NCBI GenBank assembly: GCA_963920765.1 | Contig: OY987243.1 | Span: 7,192,001 to 7,256,000, forward strand | Direction: 5' to 3' | Origin: Ulota crispa | Lineage: Eukaryota; Streptophyta; Bryopsida; Orthotrichales; Orthotrichaceae | Length of the DNA stretch: 64,000 nucleotides | Notes under the pieces: model-generated | Told to the model about the DNA's origin: nothing | The model's database searches: none | What the model saw: only the letters and a program-made list of their open reading frames with translations | Position numbers and translations under genes: made by a program | Shown here: piece after piece, positions 52,452-63,530 of the stretch | Layout of the letters: every line of letters begins with the position of its first letter | How positions within the stretch are numbered: position 1 is the stretch's first letter

Positions 52452-54235
52452 GTTGGGTTGAGAGAAGTGCGCTTTGGGAACAAGTACGGTATCTCGCTGC
52501 GATTGTGCATCGCTAACTAAGAATTGTTGTTGGTTTTGATCTTCAGTCTTCAAATCTTTAGTTTTCAGTCTTTTGTTGGCTTATCCTATGGCTGGCTCTA
52601 GGATATAAAGATCAAGGTAGGGATAAGAGCCTACTGGATATGGAACAGATAGATCAGGAGAGCAGACACAAGCTGCCGTTCATATGACAAGATCATGAAA
52701 TCAAATTCACGATCTGTTGGCCAAAACTCCGGATCGTGACAACAGAGCAAGTCTCAACCATGTGGATGACCAATCCCACTTTGTCACCATAACAATTAAT
52801 GAAGTTAAGTTTGATTTAATTCAAACTGCCCGCAACAAGGTCTATAAAACACAATGAAAATAAATTGAGAATCGAGTCTCCAAAACTTGTTAGAAATAAC
52901 AAAGCCACATTCCACACATACATAAAAAATAAATTCAAAACATCCCTTTTAAAGTCTTCATATCTTCAAATCTGCAAATCTTCATGTTTTTAAGTCTTCA
53001 TGTTTTAATGAATACAATGAGGAAAATCATAAATAACAAGTCCCAAAAAGGCTATGACCTTTTATCTAGTGCCATAGATGGTTCAAAGATTCAAATGCTA
53101 AATATAATAGCAACTTGAAAATCTCTTCTAACCTTCTAACATCCCTCTAAATTTCAACTCAATCTAAGCTACTGTTCAAAAGTTATGCGAGTGCAAAGCA
53201 GAAGCTTTTTTATCTCTTTGCAAACAAAACACTGCCTCTGTAAACCTCTAAAACTTTTGTTCTACACATCATCCATAAAAACGTAATATCAATTTGAAAA
53301 GATGATACCATTGGCTACAATTTCTTAAATTCTTATTTCAAAATAAAACTCTGTTCAAAAGTTCTAGTCAATCAAAGTGTGGGTCTTAATTTTTTAGAGA
53401 GCACCTAAACCTTCAACTTTTACCCATTATAATTTTTTTAGTAAAACTCCAATCGGAATGATTAAAGACAATTCAAAAAGTTATGACAACAAATTATTGC
53501 TTTTCAAAATTGGAAAAGAAAATTTTATACTATCAAAAAGTCGTAGCTCTTCAAAATTTAAGCCTTCTCATAACAAAATGGCAGCCACCTCTAATGTTTC
53601 ACACCTCCATAACTTTTTTTTCCAAGCTTCAAATTTCAAGTTTAAGAATTTTTTAGAGAGCTAAGACTAAGATAAACATTCTCTTAAAATTTTGTTGCAA
53701 AATAATATACAGATCATAAGCTATGGCTTGTCAAAATCTCAGCCATTCTTCATAGTTTGGCTTTTTGACTCTAAAATTTAAATACTCGTAACTTTTACAT
53801 CACAACTCCAAATCAAACTTGCAAATTTATTTTGGAAAGGTAATCATATAGGAAACAATTCTTCTAAATTTCAATTCAAAATTTTGTATATACAAAAAAT
53901 TCTCTCACATCAAAATTTCGGGGTTTCTTCCTTCTTCCTACCAATACTTGTACACCAACTTCTAACATACTAAGGAAAATCTCCTTTTTAATTTTGACCA
54001 TATCTAAAGTAAGTAGGTAGGGCACATCAACCTATACCCCTCTCTATCCTAACCCCACTATAGATGCCAAACTTTTTTTCTTTTCACACCTTTCCCATTC
54101 ACTTCTTAATCCTTAGTATTTTTTATTCAAATAAAGACAAAATATATGAGCCATCCAAAACATCTAGATAAACATATAAAAATGATTAAATTATAAAATA
54201 AATACCATTGTAAAGTGGCCATGTACCCTTGAAAG
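52452..54235 (-). mobile_element. LTR-like retroelement fossil, copy B
   Basis: Inverted counterpart of 33,970-35,780, alignable by eye over most of its length, from the GC-richer end segment (52,600-52,850) through the AACTTTTGGACAG-type units. No protein-coding part remains. Old and broken; family not assigned. Confidence 0.5.
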
Positions 54236-54254
54236 CATATTATAGCGTCAAACG

Positions 54255-54580
54255 TTTGTCTACAGTTGCCAAGTCGTGGACTTGGTTAGCTGAAGAAGCG
54301 ATCGTCTCTGGCCGCCCGCCGGTCTGGGTTTGAATCCCATCGGGCTTGTTGAGCGGTGATGGCGGCCTACAATTTGGCAGCTAGTGAGGTAAAAAATTAG
54401 CTCAGCCAATTTGCTACCTATCTACCTGCATGAGCTGTACATGTGACAAGACAGCGTAGCGCACTGGAATCTATGGCCACTGCACTGTCACCAAACCGTG
54501 GTTCTTACCACAACCACCCTTTTTGTCTTGACTTTTAAATTATTGAAATCAACATAAACATAAATAAATAACGTGTATCT
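54255..54580 (+). mobile_element. tRNA-derived SINE, copy B
   Basis: Tracks SINE copy A over its whole length in the opposite orientation. Box B reads GGGTTTGAATCCC (54,325-54,337); the C of its CpG has become T, and other CpG sites of copy A are TpG or CpA here, which points to decay after DNA methylation. Confidence 0.75.
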
Positions 54581-54821
54581 ATATGATAAAGGGATCTCCT
54601 TCAAGACAGTGCAACGCCGGAGAAGTGCCCCCGTACAATTCTGGGTACTTAAAGCTTTTCCTGATCCGTAGTCTCCACTCTTGTCTTTGCACAACGGCTT
54701 CCAACAACCCTGAAGCTGCTGGATGCATGCACGTAGGCCAAAGGTGATTTATTTGAAGGAAGAGTTTTCAATTTTTTTTGCCAGCACCATTTTTTGGTCG
54801 TTATCTGCACACTGTGACACC

Positions 54822-56412
54822 ATGTCAGGTCTAGGAAAAGGTAGTAGCCGCGGCACTTCATCGTATCAACCATATGTTCCTCTTTTGAATAGGGACCTTG
54901 ACAATCCCAATCAGTGTGTTACAGAAATCTTTGTAGCTGCAAAAGTGGGGAGCGTGGGTTTAGCAAATCCGAAGAAGGCAAGTACAGCAAACAAAAAGGA
55001 TTCAGATTACCTGCCGCCAAAATATTTGAACTACGTGTACAGGGTGGCATTGGAGTGGTATGAGTGTAAAATCACTATAGAATTAAAAAGAAAGTATTTG
55101 AAAAATTGTGAGGCCTGCATTGCCAAATTGAAGGACAAATTGATAGCACAATTTTTGGAAAAATGCAACAAGAACAAAGACTTTGTAGATGTGCAAGAAA
55201 CTTATCGCAATTGATTTTTGGCTTGGATAGAAATTTGCTAGCAATAGTGTATATTCAATACTAAGAAACTCATAATCGACTTACGCCCTATAGTGTTGGA
55301 ATTTGTCGAGGGCAAAGAGATAAGGGAGTTTTGCAGGAAAATGAAGTGGTGGATGAGTGCAGTGAAAAGATTGTTAAAGCATCTCGTGAGGGCTATGGGG
55401 TGGCAAGCTATTGCTTTGAAGGCTCAAATGACAAATGATGGTCCATCATGTGTTACTTGGATACTCAAGAAAGCTGAACTTGATGACCTCAACGGAATAC
55501 AGTTTGTTGGTGGGTACGAGAAGGTGAGCAAATTATGCATGAAGGGAATGAGTTCAATCAAGGAATACATAGAATTTGCAGGAAAATCTTTGAAGAATGA
55601 AAACCTACGTCAAGCAAGGATTGAGCGTTCCGTTGAAGCACTCGTGATTTCGTTGAATCATCCAAGCATTATCAAGTTTCCAACGGTCCGTGACCAGATA
55701 ATAGAAGCGTGCATATTATGGTGGAATGGTGGTTACTTGAAGGACATGATTGTACTGAATGAGAAGGTGGTGGCATTTGCTGAGTGGCATGAAATAAAGC
55801 TAGTGAGGCAATTTATAGCAAAGTAGGTGAAGAAGGTTAGCTTGTATCGAAGGTACAAGGCAAAGTTGGCGTGGGCTCTAGTATATGTTATTAGTCTTGT
55901 GCATGAGGCAAGGGTGCTATACAATGATTTGTCCCCGTCAAACGTACTCTTTCATTTCTTGGCATATTCAGAGGAGGTCATCAATATTGGGATTTGTGAC
56001 TGGGGGATATCTAGTTGCATTCAAGAAGGGTATACTTTGCATTACATTTATAAAAAACAAGAAGACATGGATCATATATTGAAGGGCAAATGGTGGGTGG
56101 CACTAGAGTTAATATATACGTTTTTAGAAGGAAACGCTAACAGAAGCCTAGAGATGATGCAAGCTACACACAAATATTGGGTGAAATCAGACTCGTTTTC
56201 TATTGGAAAGTTGGAGTTAATGATGAAGTTTGGGGATGATCGCAAGTTTGACAAGGACTTATTCAATGGTTCAAAAACACAAGATTATTTTTCTAATGAA
56301 ATTACGCAAACTGACAGAGCCTGATGTTGAGAGAAGGCCAACTTGCTATGATGTGGTGCGCCTCCTCATGGGTAAACCGTGGTTGATGAAGCCCCCTGAA
56401 GTTGTTTTTTGA
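54822..56412 (+). pseudogene. Atypical protein kinase-like gene
   Basis: Plus-strand frames with a few stops and a frame change. The N-terminal part (from MSGLGKGSSRG) is lysine-rich and helical. The kinase-like fold begins near 55,450; LNHPSIIKF (about 55,660) resembles the segment after helix C. The catalytic loop reads YNDLSPSNVLFHF (about 55,920), keeping the Asp and Asn of HRDxxxxN but with Tyr-Asn in place of His-Arg. The metal-binding loop is CDWG instead of DFG, the activation-segment end is WWVALELIY (APE-like), then KSDSFSIGKL, and near the end VERRPTCYDVVRLLMG matches the final kinase subdomain. So the Asp pair needed for catalysis was retained. I do not place it in a known plant kinase subfamily. 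It stands between a SINE/LTR-like fossil and piggyBac MITEs. Confidence 0.7.
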
Positions 56413-56649
56413 GAAGGTGTAATGTAGTACAAAACTACAATATAATATATAGTTTTTTAGCACATGCGAGAGTGTGCTAGGGGTGTTGTAATAGTTCTAC
56501 AGTAATTTCAGAAATGCATTGTAAATCCCTTTTTTTTAATATGAAATTTTGAGTTTTGAAAATTATGGAAGTTCGAATGATTGTGTCTTTGTATGTGGAG
56601 ACATTGTTGATGAATGTGTTGTACTATAAATTAAAGTTGAGAGCACCTA

Positions 56650-57270
56650 ACCCCTAAATGCTCACAGCACCAAATTTTAGTGTCTACAATAGTCTGAAGT
56701 TCAATAAACCTAACTAAGTTATTGTTTTTAGTATTTTACATTTTGGATTTATTCTTTGTGAAGTTTAATTGTAGGATGAATAATTTGATTTTGAAAAGGA
56801 TCAATTATGATTTTTTATTCAAGCTTTTGGGCAAGGGTCTTGACTCTCTCTAGTGTTGAGAGCTCTTGGAAATGAACCTCAAATACAATAGATATTGGAG
56901 AAAAATTTACACAAGAAAATCATTTGAGAAATTTGTAAAAGAGAATTCAATGAGCTAGAAAGTGGTTGGGGTTATGTATGTTATTTCTTTAACCCTATAT
57001 TTTTTGGATAGTCATTTCTGTAGATCAAACATGTGAAAAGAGGATTCAAAGGCTTGAAGTCATTTTTGTAGTTTCAACACCTTCATGATCAAACATTAAA
57101 ATCTTTCAATTCCTAAGTAATATTGTCGTGTTTTCTTTTCCTATGTGACCTCTAATATATCTAATTTGAATTTGCACAGTTACAACTTACAATCAATTTA
57201 TACAACTATTGAGAATATTGACTTCTTGCTCAATGTAGAGGAGATTTGTATGATCTAAAAAAATATTTTG
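56650..57270 (-). repeat. Paralogous repeat holding the empty TTAA site
   Basis: Homologous in inverted orientation to DNA on both sides of the foldback element in the 30.7-32.05 kb region (shared GGTTGGGGTTAT and GTGTTGAG landmarks). It keeps one TTAA (56,989-56,992) where the other copy carries the 719 bp insertion. It begins next to CTAACCCCTAAATGCTC, itself like a piggyBac end. Confidence 0.8.
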
Positions 57271-57288
57271 GGCATTTACTACTTACCC

Positions 57289-58217
57289 CTTAAAGGTCCG
57301 TGCCTCCAAATACTAGATGCGTTTTGGTCAACCATGATTGTAAATTTGAAAATATGTATTTCTGGTACATGGTTCAATCTAAGAAAATTAAAGAAGACCC
57401 AAGAATCCTTTCTATCTCATTGATTTTTATTGAAAGATGTCAAAAACTGAAAGAGTTGTTGCTAGTGAAAGCTCCAAGTGTCTAAATCCAAATAACACAA
57501 TATGGCTGCATGGTGTGTATTTCATTCATATTTTTTACTCTTTAAATGCATTGAACATTTAATTTGGAAAACTATGTTTCTCATTCTACCATTTATTTAT
57601 GGTAGAAATTCTAGTGTTCTTAAATATATATTGTAAATTCTAATTGATATGATTTGATTTCTACATTTAGTTTCACAGAATCACACTAATTCAAAATTTC
57701 TATCAAAATTGCTGAAAAAATAGCATAAATAAAAAATAAATGCATCCTCATACAAATTAAATCAAAAATTTATAAATTAATGAAATATAAGGACAAACTT
57801 GGTTTTAGAGTCAAATCTGACTTGAAATCCTTTGTTGTGGTTGTTTTAGGTGTAAGAAATAAAATAACCAAACCCCAATTTTCACACTAATCTTTGATGT
57901 TGCTTTTGCCCCTTGATATAAGTTGAAGTGATTTGGTTTTTGTTTGCTATTTTAACTTTTTTGTGTTCCTTTTTTGAAACAAAAATGAGAACCACTACAA
58001 ATTTTAATGCAACAGATGCAATTTCTTACAGTGATATACCATCCAAATTTTCACAAAATAAAACTATAAAATTGATGTTTGAACACACTTTTGAAAATGA
58101 AATTCAGATTAGACATGAAGTTTGACATTTTCAAAAAGGATCAACTCCTTTAGGGGCTAAGAAGGCAAAATTGGAATTACAAATGAGGTTTGATAATTTT
58201 GAAATGGATGAAGTCCT
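57289..58217. mobile_element. piggyBac-type MITE, 0.93 kb, one decayed flank
   Basis: The left end CCCCTTAAAGGTCC follows TTA rather than a full TTAA; the right end GTCCTTTAGGGG is followed by TTAA (58,218-58,221 approximately). The length is close to that of the element at 29,215. The interior is AT-rich with no gene; a near-copy of the right end lies about 75 bp inside. Confidence 0.55.
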
Positions 58218-58244
58218 TTAGGGGTTAACAATTGCTATGGCTAA

Positions 58245-58450
58245 ACTCTCGCAGTCGCCCCTCCATAGAAATGAGATACCCAAAGTTGCCCCTACCCTAA
58301 TACCCGCAGTTGCCCCGACCCCAATACCCAAAGTCGCCTTGTCCTAAAACCCGCGGTCGCCCCAACTCAGATACCTGCAATTGCCCTCTGTTTTGGACCA
58401 GCGGTTACCTGATGAGGAGCCGTACGTGCCCAAACCTGAGATCGCCCATG
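58245..58450. repeat. GC-rich GCGAC/GCAAC island 6
   Basis: Inverse-strand version of the same motif (CGCAGTCGCCCC, AAAGTTGCCCC, GCGGTCGCCCC), between a MITE and the piggyBac N-terminal half, close to the proposed right junction of the 22 kb insertion. Confidence 0.7.
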
Positions 58451-58629
58451 GTGACGTCAACATGCCAAATCCACGTTATAATTTGAAGACAGCCTCGTAG
58501 GACAACCGTTTTTACCAAGGGGTAACAAAACGGGAAATCCTAAAACCTTACTCGACAACCTTGTCTACGACAATCAACATTTGTCACACACGACATGCAA
58601 CATCAAACAGACAACACGACGACTAAAGC

Positions 58630-60040
58630 CTAAAATGTGTTAGACAAGACAGCCCTGCCCTCAGGGGCACTTGACGCTCCCACATAAGGCATGAGATGGT
58701 AAATATACCTTGATGGGTTGCAGACAGCCGCGAAGTACTTGAAGCCATACTTTGTGGGCTTTGCAGGCATGTACTGGCAAAACCCTAAGTAATAGCCTTT
58801 GTATGCGACTATAATCTTGTTGCAAGTAATATAACAGACTGGATGGTAGAAGGCCCGGCTCTTCATCATAAAGTTTGTAAGAAGCCATCTCACTTTGGCC
58901 AGCTTATCAAACTCCGGTGATGTGTAATCTCCCTGTATCGTGAGGTTGTTCACAAGGTGTACGCACCGCAGTAATGACTCAAACCTGTTGCGTGTAAAGA
59001 CTCATGGGTTCACCATGTAGTGCAAGAACTCCCTCCCCTTCCAATAATTGCGAATTGTGGGCATAGCCTTGATCCCCATCAAGATCACCACACCCATGAA
59101 GGCCCGCATCTCCAATGGGCAAGTTGGGACCCATAGAGGCCCACCATTTGTGCCTGTGGATTGTCCAGTGCCCTGCTGCTCCGTGTATATGTTGGTTTGT
59201 TCTACTATGCGACGCAAAACAACATCATTGAAGAACATATCAAAGAACTTGATGGTTGTAACACGCCGCCGGGAAACTTTAGCAGTAGGATCAAGACTCG
59301 CACCCTAAAAGAACTCCACATCCCCTAACAAGATGAACTCTGGACTTTGCCAATATTAGTCATGGTATTGGGCTCTAAACTCTAGGTTGCCAAAGTTGTC
59401 AACTTCGGAATAGCACCCAATTTTGTGAAGTGGATGTATGTTGTCACCGCTTGACTCAGACCCTACGTTGCTGTGGTCGTTGCTAAACTCCAACGAGGAG
59501 TCATTGCCTGCATAGTCTCGCCATTGCGCTTCCCAAGAGGACTTGGAACTCATGTTTGCCTCGCAACCAGCATTGACGTCTCCCATTGTTGCCTCACCCT
59601 CCAACATGAAATGCTCACTGCTCACATTGTCAGCCTCACTGCATGAGAGCTCTTTTGATTGTGTATTCAAATGGCCAAAGGGGAAAGTCTCATTGCCTTC
59701 TAAACGCTGGGTGGAGAAGCGTGGTATCCTGTCCAAGGTCGGGAACACGTCTCTTGTGGTTGATGGGCCAGCTCTCCCAGTTGCCGTCCCTTTGAGCACG
59801 TCACCTCCCACCGCATGGCAATCTCAAACCCAAACCTTCCTACCACCCACACTTCCTCTGAATGCGATGAAGTAGAACCTCTCACCACGTTCTTGCCACT
59901 GCTGCAACGGCTCACCCACAAAATTTCCTAAGCCTCCCCACTTTGACGGATCATATCCGAGCACTTCTAGAGGCACATACACGACAGCAGGAAGCTCTTG
60001 GACATGCATGTAACCCCAAGGCCCGCCTTGGCTGACCATG
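58630..60040 (-). pseudogene. piggyBac transposase, N-terminal half
   Basis: Minus-strand frames starting near 60,040 (MVSQGGPWGYMHVQEL) run through an acidic N-terminal region rich in Ser/Asp/Glu (to 59,356), FFNDVVLRRIVEQTNIY and CPLEMRAFMGVVILMGIKAM (about 59,238-59,010), and MMKSRAFYHPVCYITCNK followed by YMPAKPTKYGFK (about 58,850-58,740). These match the N-terminal and first catalytic parts of piggyBac transposases. The first catalytic Asp-Glu pair appears as Asn-Lys in CNKIIVAYKG, which would abolish activity. Several stops interrupt the frames. The sequence stops at 58,630 just where the C-terminal half at 36,600 begins. Confidence 0.85.
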
Positions 60041-60044
60041 TTCT

Positions 60045-61780
60045 AGTCCTCTCTCGTCTCATTTCTAGGATCCCTCTCGTCCGCTTGCCGGAGCCAATCC
60101 TCAACCCTCTATGTTGAGAGGAATGCGCCATCCAATGCTTGCGTTGCTCTAGATAATCTACTTCCACCATCTCTATGCACCTTGTATGGGACAAATCAGC
60201 ATGTCAAATAAATCCAAATCAACAAAGTTCTAATGGCAGCACACCTTCTATAGTACATCATAGAAGTATGTCATGCACCGAGCTCAAGTCGGTCCAATAC
60301 TGCATTATCATGTTCCAAATGACAGGCCAAACCACCTAAGAAGATTGACTGTAACGTATGAAGGCATTACCAATGCTAATCCTCTATCCCAAATCATCCC
60401 TCTTGTTTCTCAAAAAACTTGGCTAAAGTCATGCTTGCATGTAATTCTCAGTTCCTCACCCAAAAAGTTCCGTGACACTCCTAAGCAGACGGTGTCAGCG
60501 TCGTCGCCCATGGTGGTATGAAATGGTATTTTTGTTTGTGGATTCGATACAGGTACTTTGGGATACATTCAAGGAAGACATACTCATGCGCATACTCTTC
60601 TGACCATCACTACATTCTGACATTATTGTCCAGGAGTGCAAGAACAAGCGCACGGCCCTCAGTAGTTGATCAACATCAGAGCTCAACAAATATATTGCAA
60701 AGCCTTGACGCAATGTCAGCATATTTGCTAGCACGCATAAAATTCAATGGTAAAGCTGGAGGCTCTTATAGGAAGGATAGGTAGATGATGTTTACCGACA
60801 TTTGAAGAGCGCGGCACATACAAGAAGGTTGGTTGACCCAAGCACATTAGATTAGTAATGAAACCGTAACTAGACCTTACCACGACAAAGCCCCTCTAGT
60901 CTCCTTGGTGTTAGGCAATTGAAATTTGCCGTGGGTTCATGGCCGTTCGAGTACTAGACATATATCGGGCTAGTCCATGCACTCTCATTCCTTCCAGGCA
61001 TGCAGTGTTTGAGCAAGCTAGGAAGGGTTGACTCCATTTGGAAGAGAGATCCACGAACTAGAGAGGACATCACTAAACACGTTGAACCAGCAATTCCAAC
61101 ATCACAAAGAGAGAACTACGTGAGCAGCAGCGCCTAGGATACAAGGTACTTGTATGAGTCCAGTAGTTATAACCACATTTGCAGCACTAAACACTGATAT
61201 CATATGATGGGCCATGTTGGAATGTTTGCGGCCCAAATGAGCATCGACGAGACAGAACTAACAAACCAAATGCTTACCAGTGATTGACGTGGATTTGAAA
61301 TGCAACATGCATTGGAGTACAATCACATTGGTCCATGTGCTTTTATTATATTTGTGACTCCGTTTGGACATGGTCTACTATGTTTGAGCCCAAATGGGTG
61401 GTCTCCAAGACCCTAGATATTGAATTTGCATCTAGAAGATTCATATAGAACTTCAAAGAATCTCAAGGGTTGGTTATCGGGTCCTACAGCCTCCATGCTA
61501 AGCGATGTCGGATGTGGTAGCACAAGCATTCCTAACCAATCAAATGATCTGCATGAAGAGCAGACGGTTATGTCAATCAAATTGAGGAAGACTCCATTGT
61601 GTGGGACAGAAATACATAGACAAATTGAACATCTAAGAATTTGCGTGGAATACGGGAATGTGGATTTCTTGTAAATCTTATAAGTACGTGGAGAATAAAA
61701 ACTACAAAAGCTCATGTGCCATGGGCTTGTCCCACTCTGCACCCCACTAATACGGTGCCTGATCTACACACCGGACCGAA
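60045..61780. other. Stretch without a supported gene
   Basis: Upstream of the piggyBac transposase. Short frames near 60,273, 60,518 and 61,420 have no recognisable domain. This could hold 5' non-coding DNA or introns of the transposase and of the gene at 62.9 kb. Confidence 0.35.
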
Positions 61781-61989
61781 TCTACCCCACCATGCTAATT
61801 CCAAAGTCTAAAGTGTGCAAACAGCTCTGCATACTAGAGGAGCGACGCACTAACCGTTGTGGACTCAGTCGGCGCCTTCGTCGGTGGTGTTTGAGAGCTA
61901 ATTTTGGTGAGTACTCGAGGGGAGCGTTGAATGCAATGTCGTTGTCTGGGAAGTTTTGTGAACAACGCTGTACCAAAGGGTTACAAGTT

Positions 61990-62864
61990 GAGGGTTCTCT
62001 AGGTTCGTGTGGACAATGCTTAAATTGGTGAGGATATCATTTTGTGGAATGGATACTTGCAAGAATCCACCCTTTTGGTGCTGCATCGGATGAGCCCTCC
62101 AATGTTGTTCTATTGACGCTTTTGAGCTGAATTGCGTCTCTCCCTCCTTGCCCTTGACCACGCCCACAACCGCTACATCAAGATCTACCATGCGGACGAC
62201 CGCTCCCTTGAGGTCTACCATGCCCACAACCACTCCCTCAAGGTCTACCATGGGGGCGCCCTCTACCACAAACTGCACCGTCTATGGACAATTGATTGAT
62301 GCCTCTCTCATGCTCTCCCCGGCCCTTGCCTCCATGCCCTCCGGGATCCACTATTGTAGCTCCTCTCCTCATTCCTGTAGGCGGAGGTCCTTGAAAATTC
62401 TGGTCAACATCCATTGGTGGCATAGAATCTGTATTCCCAATTCCACCATCCCACTGAGGCTCCTTGTTCAGGTCAAACGCCTAAGGTGTGAAGTTCAGGT
62501 CAAAATTGAGAGATTGCCGTTTGCTTGAAGGTAATCTCCCTCTCCCACATTGTTCCCCATCGCCCCTTCCCCTTGTTGTGTTGGACCCTCTTCCACGATC
62601 ATTTCTCCAACTATAGCCTCCATTTTGCGCAGAGTCATGGGGAGTCGGGAGTGGCAGTCGATTTGGTATTGCTTTGCTTGCACCCAATAGCGCTTGAATG
62701 TTGTGGTCATTTTCCAAGTAAACACGCCAACGGAGTAATTGGAGATTGTTGGCGGCATTTGCGGCCTCCATTGCCTTTTGACCTCGGAAGTTGTGGACCC
62801 AGTCTTCGGTAATTGGGGACCCCCACAGACCTATTGTTCCAATGACGGTGCACTTGGCCACCAT
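61990..62864 (-). pseudogene. Accessory gene with FDLN motifs and RG-rich tail
   Basis: Minus-strand frame opening at 62,864 (MVAKCTVIGTIGLWGS). It has a hydrophobic-to-helical first third (NNLQLLRWRVYLENDHNIQA), an RG-rich stretch (NDRGRGSNTTRGRGDG) and then SLNFDLN. After one in-frame stop, a second FDLN follows (AFDLNKEPQW), then a GRGRPHGRP-type tail built on 30 bp DNA repeats (about 62,155-62,265). DLN motifs recruit TOPLESS-type corepressors in plants and RG-rich tails bind nucleic acid; both are inference here. Its place, on the transposase strand and inside the right end of the candidate piggyBac element, suggests an accessory gene of that element. No known family recognised. Confidence 0.4.
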
Positions 62865-63530
62865 TTAGTGCGTAGGAAATCGTTCACAAGTGACGGTAAT
62901 CCATCTGGATGGCATTCAGAATTTGATGAGGCACACCGAGCGCTCTAAAACACTACCGTTAAAACAAGTAACGCCAAGAACAACCAGAAGGAGCTGCGGG
63001 CCAATGATGGTTTATGGAGGCTGCAGAAGGCCGAGGAGGAATTCCTCTTGAAGATAGGCCTTCAATGTGGCTACCTACTTTGGACTCCCGTTGTGCCGTC
63101 CCATAGCCCACAATTCTAAGGCAGCTTCAACACCTGCCACTTCCTCTGTAGGCACCCTCTCCCGTTCTGTGCATGGACAAGCTGAATTGCTGTTACTAGC
63201 GTGGGTGTTTTGTGAAGAAGCCATCTTGCCGGCTTATCCAATGGAACCCAAGCCAAGCTAGAAGAGCGCCGCCAGCAATTGTTCGTGCGGAATTGCGAGT
63301 GTATCGCCCCTTCCAAAGGAGCACGCCAGCTGATGATCAACCAGCACGCAAAAACAATCTCTAGACGAAGTGGTGAAACCGCACCCAAGAGAACCAAAGT
63401 ACAAAAGCCGCCCTCCCGCTTAGAAATCCCTCCCATCCCACTGGCCTCCATTGAGCACCCTCTACAAAAGAAGCCTAAAATTCCTTCTCTCAACATACTT
63501 TCAATGGAGCACAGAAATGCTAAACAATAG
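62739..63530 (+). other. Plus-strand frame series of unknown status
   Basis: Pieces in one frame (starting 62,739 and 63,279) separated by stops. The second piece (83 residues) carries a nuclear-signal-like PKRTKVQKPPSRLEIPP. The first overlaps the accessory gene on the other strand. It may be exons of a gene or chance; no domain is recognised. Confidence 0.2.

Noticed and set aside
36700-58450. CRISPR array
   Set aside because: The repeated GCGAC cores vary in spacing and sequence, with no constant repeat/spacer pattern, in a plant genome.
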